Shown here in pieces: positions 35,362 through 43,651 of a stretch of DNA of 58,385 nucleotides. The position numbers were made by a program, and so were the translations under genes. Within the stretch, counting starts at the first letter, position 1, and each line of letters opens with the position of its first letter. The stretch spans positions 1 to 58,385 of the forward strand of contig JAUIEZ010000012.1 of assembly GCA_030429665.1 (NCBI GenBank), read 5' to 3'. The notes beneath the pieces are model-generated. The model worked only from the letters and a program-made list of their open reading frames with translations. It was not told where the DNA came from and ran no database searches. Source of the stretch: Gammaproteobacteria bacterium (GTDB lineage Bacteria > Pseudomonadota > Gammaproteobacteria > Arenicellales > CAJQKF01).

Positions 35362-36842
35362 GTCTTATCCTCCAGCAGGTTCCAGAGTCTTACGGTGGCG
35401 TAGGCGCGCCACGGGCGCCATGACGCCGCGCGAGCCTCCAGTTCGCGCCGGCCGCCGGCGGACAGATCCAGGTCCAGCGCCTTGAGCACGCCGAGATCGG
35501 TGCCGGGAAAGGCGTCCGGGTCGCCGATGGCGCGCATGGCAATGGTCTCCGCGGTCCAGGGACCCAGTCCCGGCAGACCCGCGATCGCCTCGCGCAGGGC
35601 CTCCGGCGCGAGGCTCCGCGCGTCGGCGAGCGGCCCATCGTGGAAGGCCCGTGCCACGGCGCGAAGCGCGTCGATGCGCTTGCCCGGCATGCCCAGGCCG
35701 TCGAGATCGGCGTCCACCACCTCGCCCGGGGTCGGGAACAGGCGGTCCAGGACGGCCTCGTCGTCGCCGTTGCCCGCCGGTCGCAGATCGTCCGGCAGCG
35801 CCTTGCCGCAGCGCGATGCGAGTCGCAGCGCGATGGTGCGGGCGCCCTTCACGCTGACCTGCTGGCCGATCACCGCGCGGCAGGCGAACTCGAACGGGTC
35901 CCATGTTCCCGGCACGCGAATGCCCGGGCGGCGATCCACGTCGGCGGCGAGCGCCGGGTCGCGGGCCAGCTCGGCATCGATGGCGGCGCTATTCGCGTCG
36001 AGGTCGAACAGCGCGCGCAATCGTCCGATGGCGGGTCGCAGCACCCGAGGCGAGGGCAGCGTGAGCCGTGCCACGATACGTCTACGCCCGGGATCGAACC
36101 GGGCGTGGACGGTGCCCGGCCCCTGCGGCGTGTGAAACGTACGCGCGTACCAGTCGGCACCGCAGGCCTCGATGCCGGCGAGCGCGCGGCGACGCAGAAA
36201 GCCGAGCAGGTGAGGCCAGTCGTAGGGCCTTCGCCAGCCGAAGGTGAGCACGAACGCCGAGTCGTTGTGTGCCTCGATGTCGTCGTGGCCGGCGCGCCGC
36301 AGCGCCGAGGGCGGCTGGCGAAAGCACTTGGCGAACGCGTCGTTGAACCGCCGCAGACTGCGGAATCCTGCCGCCTGGGCAACCTCGGTCATCGGCAACG
36401 AGGTGGTTTCCACCAGCCGCCGCGCCAGGTGCAGGCGCTGCGTGTGCGCGACCGCCGCCGGGCTGGCACCGAGCCGTTCGTCGAACAGGCGCCGCAGATG
36501 CCGGTCCCCCACGCCGAGCCGGTCGGCAAGATCGCCGACGCTGCCGCTGTCGAGGGCGCCTTCGTCGATCAGTTTCAAGGCGCGGTTCACGGTGGTGTCA
36601 ACGCCGGCCCAGGCCGGCGAGCCCGGCGCCGTCTCGGGCCGGCATCGCCGACAGGCGCGAAAGCCTGCCTGCTCGGCGGCCGCCGCGCTGGGAAAGAACC
36701 GGCAGTTGGTGCGGCGCGGGCGGGGCGACGGGCAGACCGGCCGGCAGTAGATGCCGGTGGTGGTCACCGCGGTGAAGAACCGTCCGTCGAAGCGCGGGTC
36801 GCGCTGCCTCAGTGCCCGGTAGCAGATGTCGTCGTCGATCAT
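35358..36842 (-). CDS. AdaA-AlkA fusion: methyl-phosphotriester sensor, AraC regulator and DNA-3-methyladenine glycosylase
   Basis: A 494-residue fusion. Residues 1-70 are the Ada zinc-binding domain with C33, C37, C64 and C67 (TGIYCRPVC and ACRRCRP); C33 would accept methyl from phosphotriesters. Residues about 80-185 are an AraC-type DNA-binding domain (VGDLADRLGVGDRHLRRLFD and the second helix-turn-helix). Residues about 195-490 are an AlkA glycosylase with the helix-hairpin-helix LPGLGPWTAETIAMRA and catalytic aspartate in FPGTDLGVLK. It probably senses alkylation, activates its own operon and excises alkylated purines. Fusions of this order are known in Pseudomonadota and Actinomycetota. 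Alkylation-dependent control of ogt and the transporter is inferred. Confidence 0.94.
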   Translation of the reverse strand: MIDDDICYRALRQRDPRFDGRFFTAVTTTGIYCRPVCPSPRPRRTNCRFFPSAAAAEQAGFRACRRCRPETAPGSPAWAGVDTTVNRALKLIDEGALDSGSVGDLADRLGVGDRHLRRLFDERLGASPAAVAHTQRLHLARRLVETTSLPMTEVAQAAGFRSLRRFNDAFAKCFRQPPSALRRAGHDDIEAHNDSAFVLTFGWRRPYDWPHLLGFLRRRALAGIEACGADWYARTFHTPQGPGTVHARFDPGRRRIVARLTLPSPRVLRPAIGRLRALFDLDANSAAIDAELARDPALAADVDRRPGIRVPGTWDPFEFACRAVIGQQVSVKGARTIALRLASRCGKALPDDLRPAGNGDDEAVLDRLFPTPGEVVDADLDGLGMPGKRIDALRAVARAFHDGPLADARSLAPEALREAIAGLPGLGPWTAETIAMRAIGDPDAFPGTDLGVLKALDLDLSAGGRRELEARAASWRPWRAYATVRLWNLLEDKT

Positions 36843-36976
36843 GGCGACTTTTTACACCCGTTGTCGACGCCTGTCTCGCCATTTTCGGACATGGGTGTTC
36901 TTGCGCGCCAGCGCCTCGCGGCGCGATTGACGCACCCCCGGGGCGGCACTAAGCTTGGGCGCCGGCCGACCCGACG

Positions 36977-38062
36977 ATGCGCTCCATGCGCGCCGGCCTT
37001 TTGGTTAACCTGGACCCGCCGCCGCGCTTGAAATACGGACTCGTTACCAGCGTCTTGAAGATCGATACCAGCCTGCTCGAAGCCTACTTCGCTTCGCGCG
37101 GCTGGGAGCGCACCTACGGTCCCGACTGGGAAGTGCTCTGGTACGTCGGCCGCGATCCGCCTCGCGAGGTGCTGCTGGACCTTCGGCCGGACCAGCGGAT
37201 GAGTCACTTCCCGCGCATCTCGCGATTGATCAACAAGGCGACGATCGGCGATACGCTATCCGCTGCCGGGCTCGATGGCGACGAGATCTCCCCGCGGACG
37301 TGGCGATTGCCCGAGGCGCGGGAAGCCTTCGAGGCCCATGCCCGCGAGCGCTCCGGGCAGGCCTGGATTCACAAGCCGGTCTCGGGCAGTTGGGGCAAGG
37401 GCATCACCGTCTTTCGCGACTATCTCGAGGTGCCGAACAGGAGGAACATGCTGGTGCAACGCTACCTCGACGATCCGATGACCGTCGACGGTCGCAAGTT
37501 CAACCTGCGCGTCTACCTGCTGATCACCGCCATCGAACCGCTCGAAGCCTGGGTTTACCGCGACGGCTACGTCGACCTCGCCTCGGCGCCGTTTACCTGC
37601 GAAGGGAAGGACGCCCTGGATCCGTTGGTATTCAATACCAACACCCACGTGCAGACCGACCTGACGGGTCTCGACGCGGCCTCGTGCTCCATGTCGATGC
37701 GCGAGTGGCTCGACGACCAGGATGCCGGCGGTACCGTGTTGTGGGACGCGTTGCTCGACATGCTGGCCGTGCTGGCGCGGGCCGTCGCCGCCGGACTGCG
37801 AAAGGAACTGGACGGCTACCTCGCTCATCCGCGCAATTGTTTCGAGTTGCTGGGCCTCGACGTGCAGTTCGACCGCGCCGGCAAGCCGTGGTTGATCGAA
37901 TGCAACCGCAGCCCGGAACTCGCGGCGCTATCGTCGAAGGCGATCAAGGAGCGCCTGATTCGCGACCTGTTTCGTATCGTTCGGCCGGAAGATGACGGCG
38001 CCGGGCCGGGTCGCGACGGCGAGTGCGGATTCGAGTCGATCGTGGCCCCGCGACCGGGCTGA
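36977..38062 (+). CDS. tubulin-tyrosine-ligase-like (ATP-grasp) protein
   Basis: A 361-residue ATP-grasp ligase of the TTL superfamily. Characteristic elements in order are HFPRISRLINKATIGDTL, WIHKPVSGSWGKGITVF (ATP-binding loop with lysine), MLVQRYLDDP, DGRKFNLRVYLLIT, FNTNTHVQTD, and FELLGLDVQFDRAGKPWLIE followed by CNRSPEL, holding the metal-binding acidic residue. Eukaryotic members join an amino acid (Tyr, Glu or Gly) to a protein tail; bacterial members are mostly uncharacterised. No signal peptide is seen, so it is cytoplasmic. The start is ATG 36977 or 36986. It converges on the secreted-protein gene at 38146-38790, but no direct link can be shown. Confidence 0.85.
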   Translation: MRSMRAGLLVNLDPPPRLKYGLVTSVLKIDTSLLEAYFASRGWERTYGPDWEVLWYVGRDPPREVLLDLRPDQRMSHFPRISRLINKATIGDTLSAAGLDGDEISPRTWRLPEAREAFEAHARERSGQAWIHKPVSGSWGKGITVFRDYLEVPNRRNMLVQRYLDDPMTVDGRKFNLRVYLLITAIEPLEAWVYRDGYVDLASAPFTCEGKDALDPLVFNTNTHVQTDLTGLDAASCSMSMREWLDDQDAGGTVLWDALLDMLAVLARAVAAGLRKELDGYLAHPRNCFELLGLDVQFDRAGKPWLIECNRSPELAALSSKAIKERLIRDLFRIVRPEDDGAGPGRDGECGFESIVAPRPG

Positions 38063-38145
38063 TCCGGTGTCACTGCCCCCCGGACCCGAACGCACTCTGG
38101 TCGAAGCAAAACAAGGCGCGTTGACGAGAAAGCCGATGGGCGCTG

Positions 38146-38790
38146 CTACCCCTCGCATCCCTCGGGACAGTCGAAGGTCTCGCTGGCGCCGGCCGTAGTC
38201 AGGCGAATGCGCACCGTGCGGTTCGGCGCCGTGCCGGAGATGGATAGAAACTCCAGGGTCGCCGGGGGCGTGTGATCGCCGCACTCTTCAACGAACTCCA
38301 AATCGAAGGCGACAATGTCGTCTGCGTCGACCGAACCGTTCAGCGCCGCGCCCCCCGAAAGATCGTACTCGGCGAGGCACGGGAATCCTTCGAACCCAAT
38401 AATGATTTCGCCGGAAAGTCGCCCGTCGGACAAATCGAGGCAACCGCTGACGGTATTGAATGGCATGACAGAAGGGTCAGCATGCGCCGTGCTTGCGAAG
38501 TAGTCCAGGATGTCCCGGTCGGGAACGAGCACGAGCGCTTCCGCGAACAGCGAGAACGAACCGTCGGACAGGTCCGGTCGCTCGGGTTCTTCCTCGGCGG
38601 CGGTCGTCTGCGCGTGGGCCGGCAGCACGACCGATTCCACGACCGGTCGTTTCCACCCGTCCGGCAGTGAATACAGCATCGAGCCGGCGCCGCCCGCCGC
38701 CAGAGTGGCGACGAGTCGCCGGCGGCTTTTTGCGACGCCTGAGCCGTCTGATACCTTGTTTGAATCGTTCTTCTTTTCGTTTGTTGTCAT
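38146..38790 (-). CDS. Tat-type exported five-cysteine protein, paralogue 1
   Basis: A 214-residue protein of unrecognised function. The N-terminus has a twin-arginine-like segment KSRRRLVATLAAGGAG (21-36), then LPDGWKRPVVESVVLPAHA (42-60) and a likely cleavage site before QTT. The mature part is acidic with five cysteines (117, 138, 170, 208, 212) and ends in DCPEGCEG. It is clearly homologous to the protein at 42891-43553: cysteine spacing is identical (21, 32, 38, 4), and ILDYF, TAHA, APNRT and IRLTT are shared. Export by the Tat system suggests folding or cofactor binding before secretion. The ATG at 38790 is chosen for its fit to the signal. Confidence 0.75.
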   Translation of the reverse strand: MTTNEKKNDSNKVSDGSGVAKSRRRLVATLAAGGAGSMLYSLPDGWKRPVVESVVLPAHAQTTAAEEEPERPDLSDGSFSLFAEALVLVPDRDILDYFASTAHADPSVMPFNTVSGCLDLSDGRLSGEIIIGFEGFPCLAEYDLSGGAALNGSVDADDIVAFDLEFVEECGDHTPPATLEFLSISGTAPNRTVRIRLTTAGASETFDCPEGCEG

Positions 38791-38956
38791 TTCTTGTCCC
38801 TGACTTGGCACACCGCGCCTGGTGCACGCCAAACTGAAAATCTGCCACTGGTGCCGCCTTGTGGAGCGACGGCATTAAAGACCGTGGATGTTTCAATATC
38901 AAACCGAGCGTCGGCCACGGCCGCGCGGCGTCACCCACCGTGATCGCGGGTCTCCG

Positions 38957-39601
38957 TCATCTCGCGCCGTGCGGAATGTAGAACAGGTGGTCCGATGATT
39001 CCTTCATGATATGGCAGGCGATGCAGTAATCGACACGCTCGCTGTTCTCGCCGTTGGTCTCGCCGAGAACCTGTCCATTGGGCGCTATCTGCACGTAGCG
39101 CCAGTCGCCGGACACGGGGTTGAAGCCGGCAGCCATCTTGATCATCACTGCCAGGGGGCCGAGCAGGATTTCGCCCGACCCGGTGATCGAAAAGCTGTCC
39201 TTGGCGAGAATCGCGCCCTCGGGCATGTCGAGGCCGTCCGGATAATCGGCGTAGGACCCGGCCAGTTCATTGCCGTAATTGTTCAGATAGTGATTGCCGT
39301 GAACCTGCGAGAGGTAGGGTACGCGATTGAATCGCGTCCACGCCTGATATCCGGATACCGAGTCGATGCCGCCCGCGTCATAGGCGCGGGCAAGTGCGTC
39401 GCGCACGACGTCGTAGAGGCGTTCGAGTTCGGCGGTCGATGCCTCGGCGGGGTGGCGCAGGCGGAAGTGCCGTCGCGGTTTGTCCGGGTCTCCGCTGATG
39501 CGGCTCATGGTGGTATCGGCGTTCGCGGCGCCGGTCACGAATGCCGTCGGCGAAAGCATGGCGATGGCGAGCGCGCATCGTGTCAGAAACCGGATCGTCA
39601 T
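38957..39601 (-). CDS. cytochrome P460-family protein
   Basis: A 214-residue exported haem protein. A GAGGAGG ribosome-binding site supports ATG 39601; it is followed by a signal peptide (RFLTRCALAIAMLSPTAF, cut near ANA-DT). The C-type haem motif is CIACH at 193-197, followed by IMKESSDHLFYIP. YPDGLDMPEGAILAKDSFS matches the P460 domain. P460 cytochromes oxidise hydroxylamine or NO in the periplasm; single-domain members also detoxify NO. The cross-linking lysine of true P460 was not identified, so enzyme activity is uncertain. It is divergent from the DUF3179 gene; the 205 bases between hold the two promoters. Confidence 0.82.
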   Translation of the reverse strand: MTIRFLTRCALAIAMLSPTAFVTGAANADTTMSRISGDPDKPRRHFRLRHPAEASTAELERLYDVVRDALARAYDAGGIDSVSGYQAWTRFNRVPYLSQVHGNHYLNNYGNELAGSYADYPDGLDMPEGAILAKDSFSITGSGEILLGPLAVMIKMAAGFNPVSGDWRYVQIAPNGQVLGETNGENSERVDYCIACHIMKESSDHLFYIPHGAR

Positions 39602-39805
39602 CTTGGCATCCTCCTCGGGCGGCGGTTCGACAGGCCGGTGTTTCACCGGGCGCTGTCGTCTCTCAAACATAAGACACGGTGACCGTCGGCGAGTTCATCG
39701 TCCGTCGAATGCTTGTGCGCGCTTGGGGGTTGTCGAGACGGGATGGAACCAACGGCGACGCATACGGGTCAAACCATCGAGTCCAGGTTCCGCGCAGGTG
39801 TCGTC

Positions 39806-40918
39806 ATGAAAACACTCGCCGCGGTCTCGCTATGGCTGTGCCTTCTCGCCGCGCCGTCGACCGGCGCCGCCGAACGCTATCAGTCGGCGTGGCCGCGCAC
39901 CGACTTCGATCGCGCGGCGGTGCCGTTGTCGGAAATCATCTCCGGCGGACCCGGCAAGGACGGCATTCCGTCGATCGACGATCCGCGTTTCGTTGCACCG
40001 GCCGACGCCGCGTCGTGGATCGACGCGGACGAACCGGTCGTGCTGCTCGTGACCTCGCCGAGCGCTCGCCTGTATCCGCTCCAGCTCCTGACGTTTCACG
40101 AGATCGTCAACGATAGTGTCGACGGTCGACCGGTGGCGGTCACGTTCTGCCCGCTTTGCAATGCGTCGATCGTCTTCGATCGACGCGTGGACGACCGCGT
40201 GCTCGAGTTCGGCACCACGGGCCTGTTGCGACACAGCGACCTCGTCATGTATGACCGCGAGACCCAAAGCTGGTGGCAGCAGTTCACCGGCGAGGCCATC
40301 GTCGGCGAGATGACGGGCCGCGCGCTCGACGTCGTGCCCTCGTCCATCGTGTCGTTTCAGGACGCCGTCGACGCCTATCCGCATGCGCGCGTGTTGTCCC
40401 GCGACACGGGCTTCAACCGCCCCTACGGCCAGAACCCCTATCCAGGCTACGACCGCGTCGGCCAGCGGCCGTTCCTGTTTCGCGGCGAGGTCGACGGCCG
40501 CCTGCCGGCCATGGCGCGCGTTCTCGGCATCGAGCGTAACGGTGACGTGCGGGTGTTCCCCCACGAGGCGCTCGTGCAAACGCCCGTCGTCAATGACGAG
40601 GTGGGCGGCACGCCGGTGCTGGTCGTCGCCCTCGACCAGTCGCGCTCGGCCCTCGACGAGCGGCGTATCGCGGCGTCGCGCATGGTGCTCAATGCCCGCG
40701 CCTTCGTGAGAGAAAACGAGGGGAAGACCCTGCATTTCCGACGGCAAGGCGATCGTCTCGTCGACGACGAAACCGGGAGCGCGTGGAATGCGCTGGGCGA
40801 AGCGGTGGACGGTCCGCTCGCGGGTACGCGCCTGGAACTGATCGAGGGCGGTTCGCACTTCGCCTTCGCCTGGCTTGCGTTCAAGCCGGACAGCGAGATT
40901 TACCGCCCGGCGCCATAG
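39806..40918 (+). CDS. DUF3179-family exported protein
   Basis: A 370-residue protein with a signal peptide (MKTLAAVSLWLCLLAAPS, cut near TGA-AER). The DUF3179 signature VAVTFCPLCNASIVFDRRV is present, with a C-x-x-C pair, and LEFGTTGLLRHSDLVMYDRE and SWWQQFTGEAIVGE follow. The family is common in Gammaproteobacteria and is of unknown biochemical function. The C-x-x-C pair suggests metal or haem binding, or redox chemistry. Divergence from the P460 cytochrome hints at a shared redox context, but this is inference. Confidence 0.85.
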   Translation: MKTLAAVSLWLCLLAAPSTGAAERYQSAWPRTDFDRAAVPLSEIISGGPGKDGIPSIDDPRFVAPADAASWIDADEPVVLLVTSPSARLYPLQLLTFHEIVNDSVDGRPVAVTFCPLCNASIVFDRRVDDRVLEFGTTGLLRHSDLVMYDRETQSWWQQFTGEAIVGEMTGRALDVVPSSIVSFQDAVDAYPHARVLSRDTGFNRPYGQNPYPGYDRVGQRPFLFRGEVDGRLPAMARVLGIERNGDVRVFPHEALVQTPVVNDEVGGTPVLVVALDQSRSALDERRIAASRMVLNARAFVRENEGKTLHFRRQGDRLVDDETGSAWNALGEAVDGPLAGTRLELIEGGSHFAFAWLAFKPDSEIYRPAP

Positions 40919-40958
40919 GGGCGCGACAGGATCGCTCTTGGGCCTGGCGGGGCGCGAT

Positions 40959-41810
40959 TCAATCGAGCCAGCGCGCCGCCAGGTCGAGGGCGCGATTCAC
41001 GCCGGCGTCGTCGCCGTCATGGTTCAGCACCCAGGCTGCGCTGGCGAGCGCGGTCACGCCCCGCAGCACCTCGAGCGCCAACCGCCCGACGGGCGTCGCG
41101 CCGTACGATTCGGCCGCGGCGTTATAGCGGTCGAGAAACGCATCCGCGCGGCCGGTATTCGCCTGCCGGTCGTTGCATGCCACGGCCAGGTCCCAGGCCG
41201 GGTGACCGCGGTGGGAATACTCCCAATCGATGAGCCGAGGCGTCGGCGGATCGTCGTTGTCGCCGATCACGTTGCCCGCGGTGGGGTCGCCGTGGCAGTT
41301 CACCCATGCCGTCGCCGGCAGGTCGCCAAGCCTCTCGGCGGCGCGCGAAGCGAGCCGGGCGATGCGCGCGTCGTTCCGGGCGCGCGGGGTCAGGTTCCAT
41401 GCAAGGGCCCGCCACGGGTCGATGGTGTCGGTGAAGGGCGCGGCGGCATGGTGAAGCCGGGCAAGGCAGCGGGCCAGCGCGCCGTCGTCGATACCGGATG
41501 TCGCGTTGCCCGGGTCGCCGGCGAGCCAGCGCGAAACGATGGCGCCGCTTTGCCGGTCGAAGCCGACCGCGGCGGGCGCCACGCCGACCGCGGCGGCGCG
41601 CCGCTGGTTGTCGTACTCGGCGTCGACGCCGATGTACCGCGCGCGGCCCGGAAACCGCATCGCGTAGTCCTCGTCGTCGAGGCGCAATCGGTAGACGTCG
41701 TTGGCGCCCGTTCCGATCGCCACCACGGCCTTGAGACGTTTCGATGCCAGCGCCGGCAATCGGTCCAGCACGTCGTTGACGTCGCCCGGGCCGATTTCGC
41801 CAGCGGTCAC
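40959..41810 (-). CDS. thiamine-kinase-like APH-family phosphotransferase
   Basis: A 283-residue kinase with the choline/thiamine-kinase fold, starting at GTG 41810, which overlaps the thiQ stop by 4 bases. The catalytic loop is WVNCHGDPTAGNVIG, and the metal-binding motif is LIDWEYSHRGHPAWDLAV. Because it ends the TPP-riboswitch thi operon, thiamine phosphorylation during salvage (a ThiK-like role) is the best guess. Choline or another alcohol remains possible, since the family shares these motifs. Confidence 0.8.
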   Translation of the reverse strand: MTAGEIGPGDVNDVLDRLPALASKRLKAVVAIGTGANDVYRLRLDDEDYAMRFPGRARYIGVDAEYDNQRRAAAVGVAPAAVGFDRQSGAIVSRWLAGDPGNATSGIDDGALARCLARLHHAAAPFTDTIDPWRALAWNLTPRARNDARIARLASRAAERLGDLPATAWVNCHGDPTAGNVIGDNDDPPTPRLIDWEYSHRGHPAWDLAVACNDRQANTGRADAFLDRYNAAAESYGATPVGRLALEVLRGVTALASAAWVLNHDGDDAGVNRALDLAARWLD

Positions 41811-42511
41811 ACCGCGTCGCCCAGATAGTCGCGAGTGATCGCGTCGCTCGTGTCGCCAAACAGTTCCGCGGTATCGGTCAGGCGATGAATCCGGCCGTCG
41901 TGCACGAGAGCGGTACGCGTGGAGACGAAACGCGCGTCGTCCGGGTGATGGCTGACGAGGATCGCGGCAAGCCGTTTTTCTTCGACCAGTTCGGCGATCA
42001 GCGACAACAGTTCGCGCCGCAATGCGGGTCCAAGTGCCGTGAGCGGTTCGTCGAGCAGCAGCACGGGCTGGCCCCGCACCATGACGCGGGCCAGGCTGAC
42101 GCGCTGGCGCTGACCGCCACTCAGTTCTCCGGGGAGACGATCGGCAAGGCCCGCCAACCGCACGCGTTCAAGCGCCTCGTGGACGCGACGGCGTCCTTCC
42201 CCGTCCAGGCGCAAGCCCGGCGAGATGCCCAGGGCGACGTTGTCGAACACCGAAAGATGCGGAAAGAGATTGTGTTCCTGGAACACCGTCGTCACCGGCC
42301 GTCGTTCGGGCGGCCGGTCGGTGACGTCCTCGCCGTCGACGACGATGTGCCCAGCCGACGGGGAAAGAAATCCCGCCACCAGCAGCAACAGGGTGGACTT
42401 TCCCGCACCGCTCGGTCCGATGACACTCAGGATCTCGCCGCGCGCGACCTCGAGTTCGAACGCGAAGGACTGCGCAGCGTAGCCGAAGCGCACGTTTTCA
42501 AGGCGCAACAT
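41807..42511 (-). CDS. thiQ: thiamine ABC transporter ATP-binding protein ThiQ
   Basis: A 234-residue ATPase, nearly the length of E. coli ThiQ (232). The Walker A motif is GPSGAGKST, then LSGGQRQRVSLARVMVRGQP and Walker B VLLLDEPLTALGPA. The segment PPERRPVTTVFQEHNLFPHL is specific to ThiQ. ATG 42511 is chosen because GGAG lies 6 bases upstream; ATG 42523 is also in frame. It powers uptake by ThiP of thiamine delivered by ThiB. It is separated from thiP by the 663-base gene of a secreted protein, which is unusual because thiP and thiQ normally adjoin. Confidence 0.93.
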   Translation of the reverse strand: MLRLENVRFGYAAQSFAFELEVARGEILSVIGPSGAGKSTLLLLVAGFLSPSAGHIVVDGEDVTDRPPERRPVTTVFQEHNLFPHLSVFDNVALGISPGLRLDGEGRRRVHEALERVRLAGLADRLPGELSGGQRQRVSLARVMVRGQPVLLLDEPLTALGPALRRELLSLIAELVEEKRLAAILVSHHPDDARFVSTRTALVHDGRIHRLTDTAELFGDTSDAITRDYLGDAV

Positions 42512-42523
42512 CAGCCGCTCCAC

Positions 42524-42890
42524 CGATGTCGCGTAACCAATGACGTTCTGCTCGCGGCGTGGTCGTCGAGTGCGACGGTAATCTCATGCGGCCCGATCCG
42601 GTCGCTCTGCGGGCACCATACTGTTGACTCTCCAGGTGCAGGTAGGGATTCGGCTCGTTTGCATTGAGTTGTTTGAGCTGGACGTTTAGCTGGGTCGTGA
42701 CGGCCGGACGTGGTTGATCGGGTGAAACCGAAACCCGAAACCCGGCGCCCCGTCCTCGAAGCGAAGCAAGCGGGCGCTCATCAAGGACATGCCGAACGCG
42801 ATCAATCCCGACGCGGGCGTTGCCGCCGGCGGTGACACCGGCGAGACTCCGGTTTCGAACCGGTCGCCTGGCGAATGCCGGGTCCGGCGG
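42524..42890. other. 367-base intergenic stretch between thiQ and the secreted-protein gene
   Basis: No convincing gene was seen on either strand. It contains a perfect short palindrome, ccggtt-tcg-aaccgg (42850-42864), and a partly repetitive run rich in ccgaaaccc near 42725-42748. It may carry the terminator of the secreted-protein gene or a promoter for thiQ, but no clear promoter was found. Confidence 0.4.
42851..42871 (+). repeat. imperfect repeat flanking the inserted secreted-protein gene (left copy)
   Basis: The sequence ggtttcgaaccggtcgcctg(g) resembles ggattcgaacctctgccagg at 43582-43601 on the other side of the gene at 42891-43553. They share the core TTCGAACC, then GCC and GG with one extra base in this copy. 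Both are in direct orientation. They may be remnants of an insertion event or chance. Confidence 0.25.
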
Positions 42891-43553
42891 CTATTGGCTC
42901 CGGCAACCTTCCGGGCAGTCAAAGTCGCGGCTGCCGTCCGACGTCGTCAGCCGTATTCGCAACGTGCGATTGGGCGCCTTGCCCGTGATGGAGAGGAACG
43001 TCAACGTTCCCGGCGACAACGCGGATTGGCACTCCGCGTTGTACTCCGAGAGCCCTGCGTCGATGCTGTCGGCGTCTATCGAGCCGCCAAGGGGCGCGCC
43101 GTCGGGGTCGTCGTACTCGATAAGGCAATCGAACGTGTCAACGCCGACGTCGATCGCGCCGAGCAGAAATCCATCGCTCAATTCCAGGCAACTGGAGAAA
43201 TACTCGTACTGCGGCTCGGAAGGATTCGCCGACCCCGCATGGGCGGTGCCGGAAAAGTAATCCAGGATGCTCCCGCCCGGGGCGCGCAAGGCAATATCGG
43301 TCGTCAGCTGGAACTCGCCGTCGGACAGGTCGGGCGAATCATCAGGTTCGTCCGGCTCATCCGTCGTCTGGCCGTGCGCCGGCAATGCCACTGACTCGAC
43401 GATTGGGCGCTTCCACGAGTCCGGCAGGCTCAGGAGCATGGTGCCGGCGCCGCTCGCGGCCAGCGCGCCAACCAGTCGCCGGCGGTTCTTTGCGACCCTG
43501 GCTTTCCGGGATGGGGGGACGCCACCGTTTTCGTTCTCTTCTTGGTTTTTCAC
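42891..43553 (-). CDS. Tat-type exported five-cysteine protein, paralogue 2, inside the thi operon
   Basis: A 220-residue protein homologous to the one at 38146-38790. GTG 43553 is preceded by an excellent AAGGAG site with 8-base spacing. Residues 22-38 (KNRRRLVGALAASGAGT) are a twin-arginine-like signal, followed by LPDSWKRPIVESVALPAHG and QTT. The acidic mature part has cysteines at 122, 143, 175, 213 and 217, spaced exactly as in paralogue 1, and ends DCPEGCRSQ. Function unknown. Its place between thiP and thiQ on the same strand suggests a recent insertion that does not block the operon. It may be co-regulated by thiamine. Confidence 0.75.
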   Translation of the reverse strand: MKNQEENENGGVPPSRKARVAKNRRRLVGALAASGAGTMLLSLPDSWKRPIVESVALPAHGQTTDEPDEPDDSPDLSDGEFQLTTDIALRAPGGSILDYFSGTAHAGSANPSEPQYEYFSSCLELSDGFLLGAIDVGVDTFDCLIEYDDPDGAPLGGSIDADSIDAGLSEYNAECQSALSPGTLTFLSITGKAPNRTLRIRLTTSDGSRDFDCPEGCRSQ

Positions 43554-43581
43554 TGGCCGATCTCCTTCGTTACGGGCCGTG

Positions 43582-43601
43582 GGATTCGAACCTCTGCCAG
43601 G
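43582..43601 (+). repeat. imperfect repeat flanking the inserted secreted-protein gene (right copy)
   Basis: The partner of the copy at 42851-42871, with the shared core TTCGAACC. It lies in the 98-base gap between thiP and the secreted-protein gene. On the minus strand it reads GGTTCGAATCC, like a tRNA T-loop, but the flanks do not form a T-stem. Significance uncertain. Confidence 0.25.
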
Positions 43602-43651
43602 TTGCCCGGGTTTTTTTGAGAGGACGATCTTCGCGGACCGCATCGCACCTG

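Noticed and set aside
42686..42922. 78-codon minus-strand frame downstream of the second secreted-protein paralogue
   Set aside because: It overlaps the end of that gene, lacks a ribosome-binding site and shows no protein-like motif.
43582..43601. tRNA-like T-loop (GGTTCGAATCC on the minus strand)
   Set aside because: The flanking bases do not form a 5-bp T-stem and no acceptor, D or anticodon arms are found, so it is not a tRNA gene.
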